Part shown: positions 1-8,710 of the stretch, in pieces
Layout of the letters: every line of letters starts with the position of its first letter
Numbering within the stretch: the stretch's first letter is position 1
Source: a virus
IMG/VR virus record: IMGVR_UViG_3300010938_000012
Location: 19,448 to 83,447 of that record
Length of the DNA: 64,000 nucleotides
Strand: one strand, 5' to 3'
Made by a program: the position numbers and the translations under genes
Notes under the pieces: model-generated
Told to the model about the DNA's origin: nothing
Seen by the model: only the letters and a program-made list of their open reading frames with translations
Databases searched by the model: none

Positions 1-3000
1 AATAGAGCCTGTTACCCTTGTTGGGCCTGCTATCGACCCAGTAGTATAGACGTACCTTGACAAAACATTAACTGGGCCTACTATTGAACCTGTTATGTAG
101 CTGTATCTCGATTGAAGCGTAATTTGAACAGACGCGCTTGATTCGAGGCCTGTGTATTCTCCGCTGCTTGTCGGAACATAACTTGGTATCGTTTTTTCGA
201 GTTGAGATGCTTCCACCTCTGGCCTCTTAGCCACTATTACCTTGTTCCTGTGCAACACCGGGTCTTCTATGAGGATACCAGAAATAAGGTCTGCTCTTCC
301 GGGAACTAACTGCTTTATTTGCTCAAAAAAGGTATAGTCGTACAAGGCGAGCAAACGGATCAGTGTGTTCACATCGTTGTTCCTTGCATACTTCTGAAAG
401 TATTCGTACCTGAACCTTCGCAGTTCGTCATACCCCTCTTTAAACTGATATTCTGGGTCTCCTATCCAAGTGTCAAGTTCTGCATATCCGGTGTGGTTGT
501 ATATCTCGTTGTTTACTTGGTCGTTGGGCGCAAATACGATAGCAAGCCTGTTTGAGTCAAACCCCGCTTTGTCAAATGCGCTTTTCTCGGCGCGGTTTGT
601 TGGGCTCAGGTCTCGCGCGAGTGTCGAATCTTCAAGGCGTATTTTTTCAGACCTTAAAAGATTTCCCCCCAGACTTGGAGTGTATATGTAGAACGTCTCG
701 TTGTCAGACGGATATTGAAGCGATTCAGGATATGCTGTAAACCCTTTGAAAGATGCAGTGGTGTCAAAACTTGCCCTTCTGTTTGGCTGGCTGCTCGATA
801 CCTGCGTGTACGATCCGTGATCCCACCTTTGGGTGTCTATGCCAAGCGGGTAATATTTGTGCAGCGTATAGAAACTGGAAGTCTCGGTATTTCCGTTATA
901 TGCTGCCGGGTTTAAAACGTGACTGTCAAATACAGAACCGGATATTACTTCAAAATACTCTTTGTATGCCTGTATGTTTCCTATAAACCTCGTGCTAAGC
1001 CCTGTCCCTGTTGCGCTTCCTGTAGTACCGCCGAGCAAAACAATGCTTTGCGAAGGCCTAAACCCGTAATACTGTCCCCACGACCTGTAAAAGCCCCTCG
1101 ATGCCGTTGGAGGTGTGAGCTGTATAGATGAGGTGTGAGAAATCCTACCATATAAACAATCGTTGACCTGTGATACCGATAAGCGTATAGGAGAAGTCAG
1201 GTTAGAGCCTGTCAAAACAGAATCCACCCCTATTGCGACTGTCCAAAAGTCGTCATTGTATAGTGGGAGATATGAAGACGAAGCGACCACATTTGTAAAA
1301 GCAGAACCGCTGCTGTCATAAGCCAGCGCGCTCAATTTCAAATACCCGTATTGGTTTGAACCAGAATACGACTCCGAAAAAGGGGGCTTCGTCCTGATGT
1401 GCGCCAATTCAAGATTCATGTTGGTTTCGCCACTAATGCCGTCCTTTACAGCCCAGAGCGACATAGAAGCAGACGACGATATTTCGGTCTTAAATCTAAA
1501 CTCTATCGTATCAGTAACGCGCTCGCTTCCTCCCCACGACCCAGAAGTGACAGAAACAGGCCTTCTCGGTATTTCTATGTACTGGCTGCCGCTAACCTTT
1601 AGGCTGTAATAATACCTGTCTTCTATAAGGGTCGGCCTATCTAATATAGGACTCGGCCCTCCGTACTCTTTTATCCCTATCAAGGTTTGGGGTATGCCAT
1701 AAATTGACATCAACGCCTTGATTGAACGGGCCGTGCCTTTTGTTTTGAGCAAGTAGGGAAGGTTGTTGACAATCCTTCTCCAAATCATGTGGGTCTGGTC
1801 TTCGTGAGACAGAGAAAACATAGACCCGGTGGAAGCAAACTGTCCTTGGTCGTTAGTTCCGAGCTTGTACTTCCACAAGTCGGCCAATTGTCGGGTATTC
1901 TGCAACTCCCAGCCGAAACTGGATGCGATTGAAGACAACAGGCCGTTGCTCACGCCTCGTTTGGGGTGTTCCTCCTTGGTGTGGATTTGTGGCAGCGCGT
2001 TGATGTAGGCATACAGCAGATCGAAGTGCTCCCCTATCATTTCTACAAAAAGAACATAATCACTGTTGCCGGGATCCATATAAACGTGTTCTGGTATTGA
2101 CCAATACAACCTGTTTACATTATCCTCGTCAAATCTGCTGGCAGATGTTAATAGGTTCTGATACCACGTGTTTGTTATAGAAGAAGACACAGACCAGTTT
2201 ACCCAAGAGCCTGATATTAACCTTTTAGGCCACGGCGTTATTGAGCCACTGATATCGTGGCTGAACAGGCTTGATGTCGGCTCGTAATAAGACCACCTCT
2301 CAAAAGGAGTAAAATTGGTTGTGATCTGGTCTATGCGCCTTCTGTTGAGGTCTATTGCCCCAGAGATATAATAAGTGTTGCTTGCCGTTGAATTTAACAG
2401 CACTGCGATTGAGGACGAATATTCTTCAATCTTGCTTACTTTGTAGTGGAAGTTCCTCAACCTCTCCTCGGCAGAGGAGTAGAACACAAAGTTGTCAAAA
2501 GAAGTATAGTCTATGTTCAGGACAACTCCCGAACCTGACAGTGTCTTGTCTATAATCCTCTGTGAGGTGCTAAGGTTTGCGTCAAGCAGTTCATCCCAAC
2601 TTTTGTATGTTGTAGAATTAGACGAATACAGTGACGTATCTATATCGAAATTAGGGCCGCGCAGTTGGTTGACCTTGCCCGCTGCCGTTGGGTTTACGAG
2701 CAGAATAGTGTCAAGATACGGGTCTATGACCTCGAAGTCGAACCACGCTCGGTCTTTTTCCCCAATCTCATCAAATATTGGACGGTAAAGTTTTAAGTAA
2801 AACACACCGCCTTCTTCTTCATCGAACCAAACGTTTACAACCTTTTGTATTCTGTTGAAACCAAAGTTTATAACAAGGTTGTTTAGTATGTTGTTGTCGG
2901 AAAGCGATCGAACATAAGCCTTAAAAAAAGGAAACTCGGATAAATGTTTCTTATCCACAGAAACCTTTATCTCCGTCCTGTCAGGGCTGATCTCCTTTAC

Positions 3001-3354
3001 AAAAACCTTCCTATTGTCGAAGTCTCCCCATACGGCTTTGAAGCAGTTAACTGCAATGATATAAGAGCCTCGGCTTATACCCGCTTCTGAAAAAGTAGTG
3101 CGAATATCAACAAGCAGACTATTACTTACAGGTTCTAAAAAAGAATACTGTGCTGAGTGGTTTCCGATGAGATAATCACCATAAAAAGAATACACATGAA
3201 GTTCAGAACGCTGATTGTTAACGATATTAGGATCGTGTGGGATTAGCACCACATCGTCAAGTATAGACAAATCTTGGTCAGACCACAACTGTCCGTACTG
3301 GACTTGTAGTTCTGATAAAATCTTTTCCTTGTTGATATACCTCTCTAAACTCAC
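1..3354 (-). CDS. Tail/baseplate structural protein, partial
   Basis: The frame runs from a GTG at 3354 off the left edge, giving at least 1,117 residues, so the C terminus is missing. The start follows an in-frame TGA immediately and sits about 7 nt after an AGGAG ribosome site, so it cannot be longer. Around residues 515-560 the protein has a segment (RRIVNNLPYLLKTKGTAR) resembling the tail-protein-I module of contractile phages. The following 300 residues are rich in Ser, Gly and aromatic residues, like a concanavalin-type beta sandwich. It lies at the promoter-distal end of the tail block. I infer a baseplate or fibre-attachment protein; the exact family is not certain. Confidence 0.75.
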   Translation of the reverse strand, partial: MSLERYINKEKILSELQVQYGQLWSDQDLSILDDVVLIPHDPNIVNNQRSELHVYSFYGDYLIGNHSAQYSFLEPVSNSLLVDIRTTFSEAGISRGSYIIAVNCFKAVWGDFDNRKVFVKEISPDRTEIKVSVDKKHLSEFPFFKAYVRSLSDNNILNNLVINFGFNRIQKVVNVWFDEEEGGVFYLKLYRPIFDEIGEKDRAWFDFEVIDPYLDTILLVNPTAAGKVNQLRGPNFDIDTSLYSSNSTTYKSWDELLDANLSTSQRIIDKTLSGSGVVLNIDYTSFDNFVFYSSAEERLRNFHYKVSKIEEYSSSIAVLLNSTASNTYYISGAIDLNRRRIDQITTNFTPFERWSYYEPTSSLFSHDISGSITPWPKRLISGSWVNWSVSSSITNTWYQNLLTSASRFDEDNVNRLYWSIPEHVYMDPGNSDYVLFVEMIGEHFDLLYAYINALPQIHTKEEHPKRGVSNGLLSSIASSFGWELQNTRQLADLWKYKLGTNDQGQFASTGSMFSLSHEDQTHMIWRRIVNNLPYLLKTKGTARSIKALMSIYGIPQTLIGIKEYGGPSPILDRPTLIEDRYYYSLKVSGSQYIEIPRRPVSVTSGSWGGSERVTDTIEFRFKTEISSSASMSLWAVKDGISGETNMNLELAHIRTKPPFSESYSGSNQYGYLKLSALAYDSSGSAFTNVVASSSYLPLYNDDFWTVAIGVDSVLTGSNLTSPIRLSVSQVNDCLYGRISHTSSIQLTPPTASRGFYRSWGQYYGFRPSQSIVLLGGTTGSATGTGLSTRFIGNIQAYKEYFEVISGSVFDSHVLNPAAYNGNTETSSFYTLHKYYPLGIDTQRWDHGSYTQVSSSQPNRRASFDTTASFKGFTAYPESLQYPSDNETFYIYTPSLGGNLLRSEKIRLEDSTLARDLSPTNRAEKSAFDKAGFDSNRLAIVFAPNDQVNNEIYNHTGYAELDTWIGDPEYQFKEGYDELRRFRYEYFQKYARNNDVNTLIRLLALYDYTFFEQIKQLVPGRADLISGILIEDPVLHRNKVIVAKRPEVEASQLEKTIPSYVPTSSGEYTGLESSASVQITLQSRYSYITGSIVGPVNVLSRYVYTTGSIAGPTRVTGSI

Positions 3355-3368
3355 TCATTTCTCCTAAT

Positions 3369-3665
3369 TTATAATGTTGTACTCCTCATATCATCCCCCC
3401 CATCTATCAACTCTCCGTTATAATACCCAACCTTTTCAAAATCAAAACCATGAAGAACGGCTATCTTCTGTTCAGGGAAATTGCCGTATGTCATGTAAAC
3501 GGCTGCCTGACCTACCACTTCCGTAAATATAGCAGGAATTGCTTCTTTAGGAAGCAGTTTTGCGTGTAGATTATAAGCATTTAGTTCGCCTTTTCCAAAA
3601 GGAAAGCCCCCTTTTATGTGAATCAGATAGTCGTGTACAAACCTGAACACTATGTTATCTTCCAC
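3369..3665 (-). CDS. Hypothetical protein in tail block
   Basis: 98 residues, no family recognised. It is soluble, with a mixed aromatic and charged composition and no signal peptide or membrane segment. It lies 14 bases upstream of the large tail protein, so it probably belongs to the same late transcript. Confidence 0.55.
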   Translation of the reverse strand: MEDNIVFRFVHDYLIHIKGGFPFGKGELNAYNLHAKLLPKEAIPAIFTEVVGQAAVYMTYGNFPEQKIAVLHGFDFEKVGYYNGELIDGGDDMRSTTL

Positions 3666-3710
3666 AGAAAATAAAGGGTGGTCTGAATAATCTATTGAAA
3701 CGTACAGCCT

Positions 3711-3917
3711 TCAGTTTTTTGAGTAGTCCTCTTTCATCTTTGCCTGATTGGGATATGGCTCGGATGTTAAGTGAACGAGTTTGAAAGTTTTTGAACCTAT
3801 CTTTATCTCGTCTTTTGAAACTGCGTTCTCTGAATAGAATATAAGTTCAACTTCGTTGCAAATCCTGTTAAACCACTGATAATTTGATTTGTTTAGAGCA
3901 ACCCAATGCTTAGACAC
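3711..3917 (-). CDS. Hypothetical small protein
   Basis: 68 residues starting at a GTG (MSKHWVALNK). It is a compact soluble protein with a predicted alternating beta pattern (ELIFYSEN, KTFKLVHLT). No family recognised. It lies between two genes of the tail block. Confidence 0.5.
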   Translation of the reverse strand: MSKHWVALNKSNYQWFNRICNEVELIFYSENAVSKDEIKIGSKTFKLVHLTSEPYPNQAKMKEDYSKN

Positions 3918-3974
3918 GCCCGGCTCTTTTAAGGGAGCAGCATTCTATGCGTCTGCTACGGCTTTAAGATAGTT

Positions 3975-4037
3975 TTATGGCTTTTTCACTACCACCTTTT
4001 CAAAAACTATCTCACTCAACAACTTCTTTAGTTTCAT
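3975..4037 (-). CDS. 20-residue peptide with the MKL leader motif
   Basis: A 20-codon frame starting MKLKKLLSE and ending at TAA 3975. It is worth listing because its first nine residues match the N termini of genes at 4426, 5919, 7496, 8305 and 18670. It could be a stand-alone leader peptide or the remaining front end of a decayed gene: 60 non-coding bases follow before the next frame. See the finding on N-terminal leaders. Confidence 0.45.
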   Translation of the reverse strand: MKLKKLLSEIVFEKVVVKKP

Positions 4038-4045
4038 TAAACTCC

Positions 4046-4426
4046 TCACTCTTCTTGATATGGCTGATAATTCGGGTGTTTATATAAAAACCTGTTGCCT
4101 GAAGATGTTTTGATAGCGATTATATTCGCTGTCGAAATGCCAACTCCTCCCATACTACTTGAGTTGTGTACAAGGATTGGTATTTTTATCTGGCCAGAAG
4201 AGCGTCCCACTCTGCCGGTAATATCGTAACGGTCTCCCCAACTCTTGCCTGTCTTCGGGTCCCCAAGGTCAAGCGTAATCCTTCGTCCGCTCTGCCTAAC
4301 TGCCTCAAGCACATCAATAACTGCTTGTGGCGTTTTTTTATCGTATGCTGTGCCGTTTACAAAGGTGTATTTGTCTTCTTCGGCTTCTTTGATTATTTGT
4401 TCGACAATGGCTTTTAATTTACTCAT
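4046..4426 (-). CDS. Small protein with lysine-rich amphipathic leader
   Basis: 126 residues from the ATG at 4426, chosen because AAGGAG lies 8 nt upstream; an in-frame TTG at 4432 is less likely. The N terminus SKLKAIVEQIIKEAEED is an amphipathic helix with an I-x-E step, like the MKLK leaders elsewhere in this window. The rest is a basic, Gly-containing soluble domain of unknown function. Possibly a virion internal protein (inference). Confidence 0.6.
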   Translation of the reverse strand: MSKLKAIVEQIIKEAEEDKYTFVNGTAYDKKTPQAVIDVLEAVRQSGRRITLDLGDPKTGKSWGDRYDITGRVGRSSGQIKIPILVHNSSSMGGVGISTANIIAIKTSSGNRFLYKHPNYQPYQEE

Positions 4427-4522
4427 GGTCAACTCCTTTAATAGTGTATTTTATTTTTGTCATTTTTAATTCCTTGCATGGGTATTTCTAATATTATTAT
4501 AATCTACTCAGTTATCGCCTTA

Positions 4523-5374
4523 TTAACTGCTTAATTCTGCAAGTTTTGCGTCCGCCTGCGCTTTGGCGGCTTCTGCTGCTGCTTGTGCTGCGTTTGCTTC
4601 TGCTATTGCTGCTTGGCTTGCGGCTTCTGCTGCTTTTGCCTTTGCCTCCGATGCCTGTGCCTCTGCTTTTGCTTTCTCTTCTGCTGCTTTAACTGCGGCG
4701 ATTTGTTCTGCTGCTGCGGCTTTCGCCCCTTCTGCTATTGCTGCACCGGACTTTGTGTTTGCGTCAAGTTTCTTGAGCAGTTCAGCATTTGTCTTGTCAC
4801 TAAAATCTTCTGTCCAAGCCCCAGACTTGTCTGGTATCTCTCCGTCCGCGTCTGTTGCCTCTTCTATCTGAATGCACTGCGATTCTGGTATAACCCTGAC
4901 AGACAGCAACGTTATTCCGCGCTGTGCCATCATAACTTCGAGTGTTTTGTAGTTTGGTATCTTTCTCTTTTTCCCATCTTCGATAATCCAGTATGTATAG
5001 TCCTCCTTTGGCAGTGGGAGGGAGGTCTTGTCAAAACACCTGAATATCTGTCCCTCTATAAGGGTGAACCTGTCCGGTTCAACAACTGCTGGTGGGACAA
5101 AATACCCAAAACTTGTATCCGTGTAATCTTTAAGGTTTTGGTCAGTTACAAACACTTTCTTTGGGATGTAGTTAAGATAGACTTTTTCTTTGTCGGTAGG
5201 GAGTTCGTATGCCCCAGCCCCATTTCTCTTAGATAAGGTGTAGTTCCTTGCGCTTATTCCATCTTGCGCAACAAAGTCATAGGTCTGGCCTTCCTGCGGT
5301 ATCAAATACTGCAAGAGTTTAGAGTTTGAGGTAAACTGGTCTAAGTATGTTATTTCATTTATTGATAATGTCAT
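4523..5374 (-). CDS. Tail-associated protein with Ala-rich coiled-coil C terminus
   Basis: 283 residues. The first 190 form a mixed alpha/beta domain. From about residue 205 to the end the protein is a long Ala/Glu/Lys helix (repeats like AKAEAQASEAKAKAAEAAS) that must be a coiled coil or stalk. The high GC of this repeat creates long spurious open frames on the plus strand. By composition and position it is a tail fibre, tape-like or adaptor component. No family recognised. Confidence 0.7.
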   Translation of the reverse strand: MTLSINEITYLDQFTSNSKLLQYLIPQEGQTYDFVAQDGISARNYTLSKRNGAGAYELPTDKEKVYLNYIPKKVFVTDQNLKDYTDTSFGYFVPPAVVEPDRFTLIEGQIFRCFDKTSLPLPKEDYTYWIIEDGKKRKIPNYKTLEVMMAQRGITLLSVRVIPESQCIQIEEATDADGEIPDKSGAWTEDFSDKTNAELLKKLDANTKSGAAIAEGAKAAAAEQIAAVKAAEEKAKAEAQASEAKAKAAEAASQAAIAEANAAQAAAEAAKAQADAKLAELSS

Positions 5375-5465
5375 GCCTTAAATTCCTTCTCCTTCGTGCT
5401 GTTTGTCATATCCTTGCCATCAACAGTATGATTTGTCAATCCTGTGTTTGCTCCTTTTTTCAACC

Positions 5466-5748
5466 TTATTTCCTATCATCTGCTTGGTCTGTTTCAAGTT
5501 TAATTGTAAACGTTTTTACCTAATCTATGCCACTATTAGGCACTGTACACTGCATTAACACTTCTATGTTTCCAGAATCTCCGAAATACTGCTGGGCTGC
5601 TTCTTTCTCATAAGCCCAAAATATGCCAAGATTAGTATTACCATTTAAGCCCAGATTCGTCAACAGACATAAATCTACATAAAACAATCTCATTACTCTT
5701 TATATAGTCATATAATCTTCCATATAACTCTTCAAATAATCCGCTCAC
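5466..5748 (-). pseudogene. Decayed ADP-ribosyltransferase-like small protein
   Basis: A GTG start at 5748 opens a frame that stops early at TGG-TAA. Shifting by one base continues as GNTNLGIFWAYEKEAAQQYF...EVLMQCTVP, then meets TAG where a Trp would be expected (ID*VKT), and continues to TAA 5466. The segment 'GIFWAYEKEAAQQYF' followed by a beta strand resembles the fold core of phage ADP-ribosyltransferase-like proteins. One frameshift plus one nonsense codon make it a pseudogene unless the assembly is wrong. The family call is tentative. Confidence 0.45.
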
Positions 5749-5751
5749 ATA

Positions 5752-5919
5752 TTATTTAAACTCTTCGGAGGATTTGTCAGGAATACTTTCGTCTTCAAAA
5801 CCATCTGAAAACCCTCTTTGTGGGCTGTCCAAATCATTATCATTTCCCAACTCTTCGTACACCTCTTCAAAAGAAACGTCTTCTTTTAGTATCGTCTTTA
5901 AGGCTGTTTTTAACTTCAT
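5752..5919 (-). CDS. 55-residue acidic protein with MKLK leader
   Basis: Starts MKLKTALKTILKEDVSFEE and is otherwise strongly acidic (EELGNDNDLDS, EDESIPDKSSEEF). The basic amphipathic leader on an acidic body matches the leader motif shared with the genes at 7496 and 8305. The stop is 4 bases before the decayed gene. Function unknown; possible packaged peptide (inference). Confidence 0.55.
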   Translation of the reverse strand: MKLKTALKTILKEDVSFEEVYEELGNDNDLDSPQRGFSDGFEDESIPDKSSEEFK

Positions 5920-5920
5920 A

Positions 5921-7045
5921 TTACTTCCTTACAATGAAAATGTAATTGTCATCGGTAATCCTTACCGTATCTCCACCATCAAACTCCGATTTGAATACGA
6001 ACTTATAATATCTCTCCGGCATGAGGCTACTAATGTCGGCCTGAAACCAGTTTCCATTACTGTCACAGTTTATCTTTGTACCTAAATCGTCAAATGGAAC
6101 AATGACCTCGCTCGTATCAACATCTTGTATTTGGTAGTACGAACTTGTTGGCAATCTTTTGCTGTTCAGATATACGCTCGATGTTGCATACGCTTGGGCT
6201 GGGTATCGCTCCCTAACCCCAAGTCGAACCTTTGGCTTTTCTTCCTGCTTATATGCGTCTCTTAGGTTCTTCGTGTACAAGACAAAATCATCAGTCCCTA
6301 TCTCTGTGAATGAGCCTGTTCCTGATAAATTTGAACTGTCCCACACGACATCTAACCTTGGTGTAAATATTGTATGGCTTTCGACGCTAAAGAACTTTAT
6401 GCTTCCAAATATTGTAGTGTCCTGTTCGAGCGTATCGCTAAGTTTGACAATAAATCCGTTGTTTTGTATCGAGCCTGAAAGCCATCTTCGCACTATATCT
6501 GTCACATCCATCCTTACATCTGGAGACTCGTGATTAAAACTTTGACTGCAAACAGAACTTGTGTACCAGTTACCGCCTCCCGGTACAGTGTTATAAGACC
6601 CCGTTGCTGTCGTGTTATATGAACCTGTTGACCACTGTATCGCACCGTTCTTGGAATCTCTATACTTCCAAGAAACCCCATCTGTGATAATAGGGTTGTT
6701 GTTGAAAAACCCCCTGCCGTCCGTCCAAGAGCCGGACACAGGATATGCGTACAGCGTATAGGCAATAGGCAGAGTTCTTGCCTCTGTTGCCCTCAAGTTC
6801 AAGTAGAACCTTGCGCTTGAGTTTATCTTTCCGCTAACAATTGAAGAGGAAATGTCCGTAATATCGAATTGTATTAATAACCTGCTGTTGTATGTAGCGG
6901 AGTAATATACCGTGTCATCCCCTTCCAGCGAAGGCGCGCCGAGGGTGTTCTTAGAAACCTCTAAGATTTGGTCTTGAGAGGTGTTTTGCTCTGGACTTTT
7001 TGAGTATAGTGTGCTATCCTTAGTGGGGTACAAAATCTTATACAT
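5921..7045 (-). CDS. DNRLRE-like beta-rich structural protein
   Basis: 374 residues. The N-terminal half (DSTLYSKSPEQN, RLLIQFDITDIS, ARFYLNLRATEA) follows the pattern of DNRLRE/disaggregatase-type carbohydrate-associated beta sandwiches, in which a 'D-x-T-L-Y' strand is followed by an 'LL-x-FD' strand. The C-terminal 150 residues form a second beta domain. It sits among baseplate genes. Probably a tail or baseplate decoration protein that contacts surface glycans (inference). Confidence 0.65.
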   Translation of the reverse strand: MYKILYPTKDSTLYSKSPEQNTSQDQILEVSKNTLGAPSLEGDDTVYYSATYNSRLLIQFDITDISSSIVSGKINSSARFYLNLRATEARTLPIAYTLYAYPVSGSWTDGRGFFNNNPIITDGVSWKYRDSKNGAIQWSTGSYNTTATGSYNTVPGGGNWYTSSVCSQSFNHESPDVRMDVTDIVRRWLSGSIQNNGFIVKLSDTLEQDTTIFGSIKFFSVESHTIFTPRLDVVWDSSNLSGTGSFTEIGTDDFVLYTKNLRDAYKQEEKPKVRLGVRERYPAQAYATSSVYLNSKRLPTSSYYQIQDVDTSEVIVPFDDLGTKINCDSNGNWFQADISSLMPERYYKFVFKSEFDGGDTVRITDDNYIFIVRK

Positions 7046-7109
7046 GTTTCCAACTCTCCCATTCTATATCAGTTGAGTTAATTCTCTTTTTACAAATTCT
7101 TGTAGCACC

Positions 7110-7496
7110 TTACTTTTCCATGTATTTTTCTACTTGTTTGTACGCTTTTATTGCCTCGTCCCTCGGCAGCCCAATCTTAATAACCGGTATCTCTGTGTCA
7201 GGGTCTATAACCTGATAAGCAAGTTGTCTGTGGTGTCCGTCAACTATATAATTATCCTCCGAAATTACTATTGGAGGGGTGCTTAAACCTTTGCTAATTC
7301 TTCTCGTCAAGGCCATGACCTTCTTTTTTTCCACACTCTTCTGGGAATGTCTCAACCTTTGCGGAAGCATGTTAACAACCTCTACCGGTATCCCTGCCCC
7401 CTTCAAAATAGAAAAAGCATCCTTTAGGTCTGAACCTTGGATTTGAGGCATATCTGCTCGGTTATATATTGACTCCAAAATGTTTTTTAGTTTCAT
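7110..7496 (-). CDS. ParB/sulfiredoxin-like nuclease-fold protein with MKLK leader
   Basis: 128 residues. After the leader MKLKNILES, residues 55-100 contain PPIVISEDNYIVDGHHR, matching the ParB/Srx-like core (V-x-DGHHR) used by nuclease and CTPase members of that superfamily. There is no DNA-binding helix-turn-helix, so it is not a partition protein. It overlaps the upstream metallopeptidase gene by one base. A role acting on DNA inside or ejected from the virion is inference from the leader. Confidence 0.65.
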   Translation of the reverse strand: MKLKNILESIYNRADMPQIQGSDLKDAFSILKGAGIPVEVVNMLPQRLRHSQKSVEKKKVMALTRRISKGLSTPPIVISEDNYIVDGHHRQLAYQVIDPDTEIPVIKIGLPRDEAIKAYKQVEKYMEK

Positions 7497-8305
7497 CAGT
7501 TGCCTTTCATTTTATCAATAAACAAATTAACCTTGTCGGCTAAGTTTGGAAACTCTTGAGTGCCAAAGAAACTTAAAGCAAAGACCTCGGCAAACTGCTC
7601 ACCATCGTGCATAGTGTCAGCCGTAGAGTATTTAGTAGTCGCCCACTGACTGTAAACAAACCAACTTGGGACTTTAACCTTGTATTCAAATCTGTGTCCA
7701 AGTTCGTGGATGATAATGTAAGGTAGACTCGCATATTTAGTAGAGTTTACCTCTCTCGTGTAAGTTTCCGAAATCCAAATTTCGTCCAATTGAGATTTGT
7801 AAGCGGCTTTTGCCCTAAGTTTATCAGCCTTAACAAATCGTACAACTAAATCCCCAACAAGAGCCTTTTTGTGAAAGCCGGACAACCTTGAAAGTAGGTT
7901 GTCTATTATGTTGGCAGTTTCTTTGAACCTCTTCTCTGCCATAAGTGATTCGTTCACAAAAGTCGCAGACTTTAACTTCAACTCGGACACTGTATTAGCA
8001 GCATCCTTCTTTGAAAATATGTTATCAACGATACTATCTATATCTTTTTCCTTCCAGTAATAAAAAGTTGCGTATACAGGCTGTGGCAATTTATTGTAAT
8101 CTTTGTAAAACTTAACCGAGTCTTTTAAATACTTTATCCTATCGAACAGGTCTTTGAACCCTCTCGGTGCTTTGCCAGTAGTATTGAAGTTTGAAATCCA
8201 ATCAACAAACAAATCTGCCTTCGAGTCGTCGAAAGGTATTAGTTTATATCCTATCTTTTTCATCTCATCAGAAGTTATTTCCGACAACAAGGCTTTTAGT
8301 TTCAT
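7496..8305 (-). CDS. Putative zinc metallopeptidase with MKLK leader
   Basis: 269 residues from ATG 8305 (MKLKALLSEITS), which overlaps the upstream gene's stop as ATGA. Near residue 205 is YIIIHELGHRFEYK, an HExxH zinc-binding motif, followed about 35 residues later by GEQFAEVFALSFFG, a plausible third ligand (E). The remainder is helical. The active site is intact. Its substrate is unknown; an internal virion protease or host-directed enzyme is possible. Confidence 0.7.
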   Translation of the reverse strand: MKLKALLSEITSDEMKKIGYKLIPFDDSKADLFVDWISNFNTTGKAPRGFKDLFDRIKYLKDSVKFYKDYNKLPQPVYATFYYWKEKDIDSIVDNIFSKKDAANTVSELKLKSATFVNESLMAEKRFKETANIIDNLLSRLSGFHKKALVGDLVVRFVKADKLRAKAAYKSQLDEIWISETYTREVNSTKYASLPYIIIHELGHRFEYKVKVPSWFVYSQWATTKYSTADTMHDGEQFAEVFALSFFGTQEFPNLADKVNLFIDKMKGN

Positions 8306-8649
8306 ATCATCTCCAATTCGATGAAGTAAGAAAACATATCCCAACCATCATCGTTTAATTTTGCTGACTTTTTGATATTCTCTTCCCACGGAATAAATCT
8401 CAAGTTTCTTATATCTCCTACCACACTTGCAGGTATCCCATTTATAAACCCTTGTTTTATTGAATAAACATGGTCTAAGTGATATGCTCCTGCTACACCC
8501 GCTAATCCTCTTTTTTCGTAATTTTCCAAAAGTGTTATAGGTTGTTGGTTGGTGTGTTTATTTACTTCAATTCTATACTTCTTAAACTCTGATTTAGTGC
8601 TTAAATACTCCTCGTAAGTTATCCCATATTCTCTTAAAATACCTAACAC
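8302..8649 (-). CDS. HNH homing endonuclease, N-terminally truncated
   Basis: The ORF can start at GTG 8649. The same frame stays open back to a TGA near 8703 with KTGLGRFGELNGK, the end of a NUMOD3-type DNA-binding repeat, but has no start codon there. The C terminus AYHLDHVYSIKQGF...NLRFIPWEEN is the typical nuclease core of phage HNH homing enzymes. The DNA-binding N terminus is therefore missing. It sits between gp6 and the metallopeptidase, a usual place for a free-standing mobile endonuclease. A 34-codon overlapping frame (MRKKRKNRSW) begins at 8705. Confidence 0.7.
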   Translation of the reverse strand: MLGILREYGITYEEYLSTKSEFKKYRIEVNKHTNQQPITLLENYEKRGLAGVAGAYHLDHVYSIKQGFINGIPASVVGDIRNLRFIPWEENIKKSAKLNDDGWDMFSYFIELEMI

Positions 8650-8710
8650 TTTTCCATTTAACTCCCCAAATCTCCCAAGACCTGTTTTTGCGTTTTTTTC
8701 TCATAGGTTA

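Noticed and set aside
4563-5236. Long plus-strand open frames of 102 and 217 residues
   Set aside because: They are shadows of the Ala-rich coiled-coil repeat on the minus strand; composition is almost only Ala/Ser or Cys/Phe.
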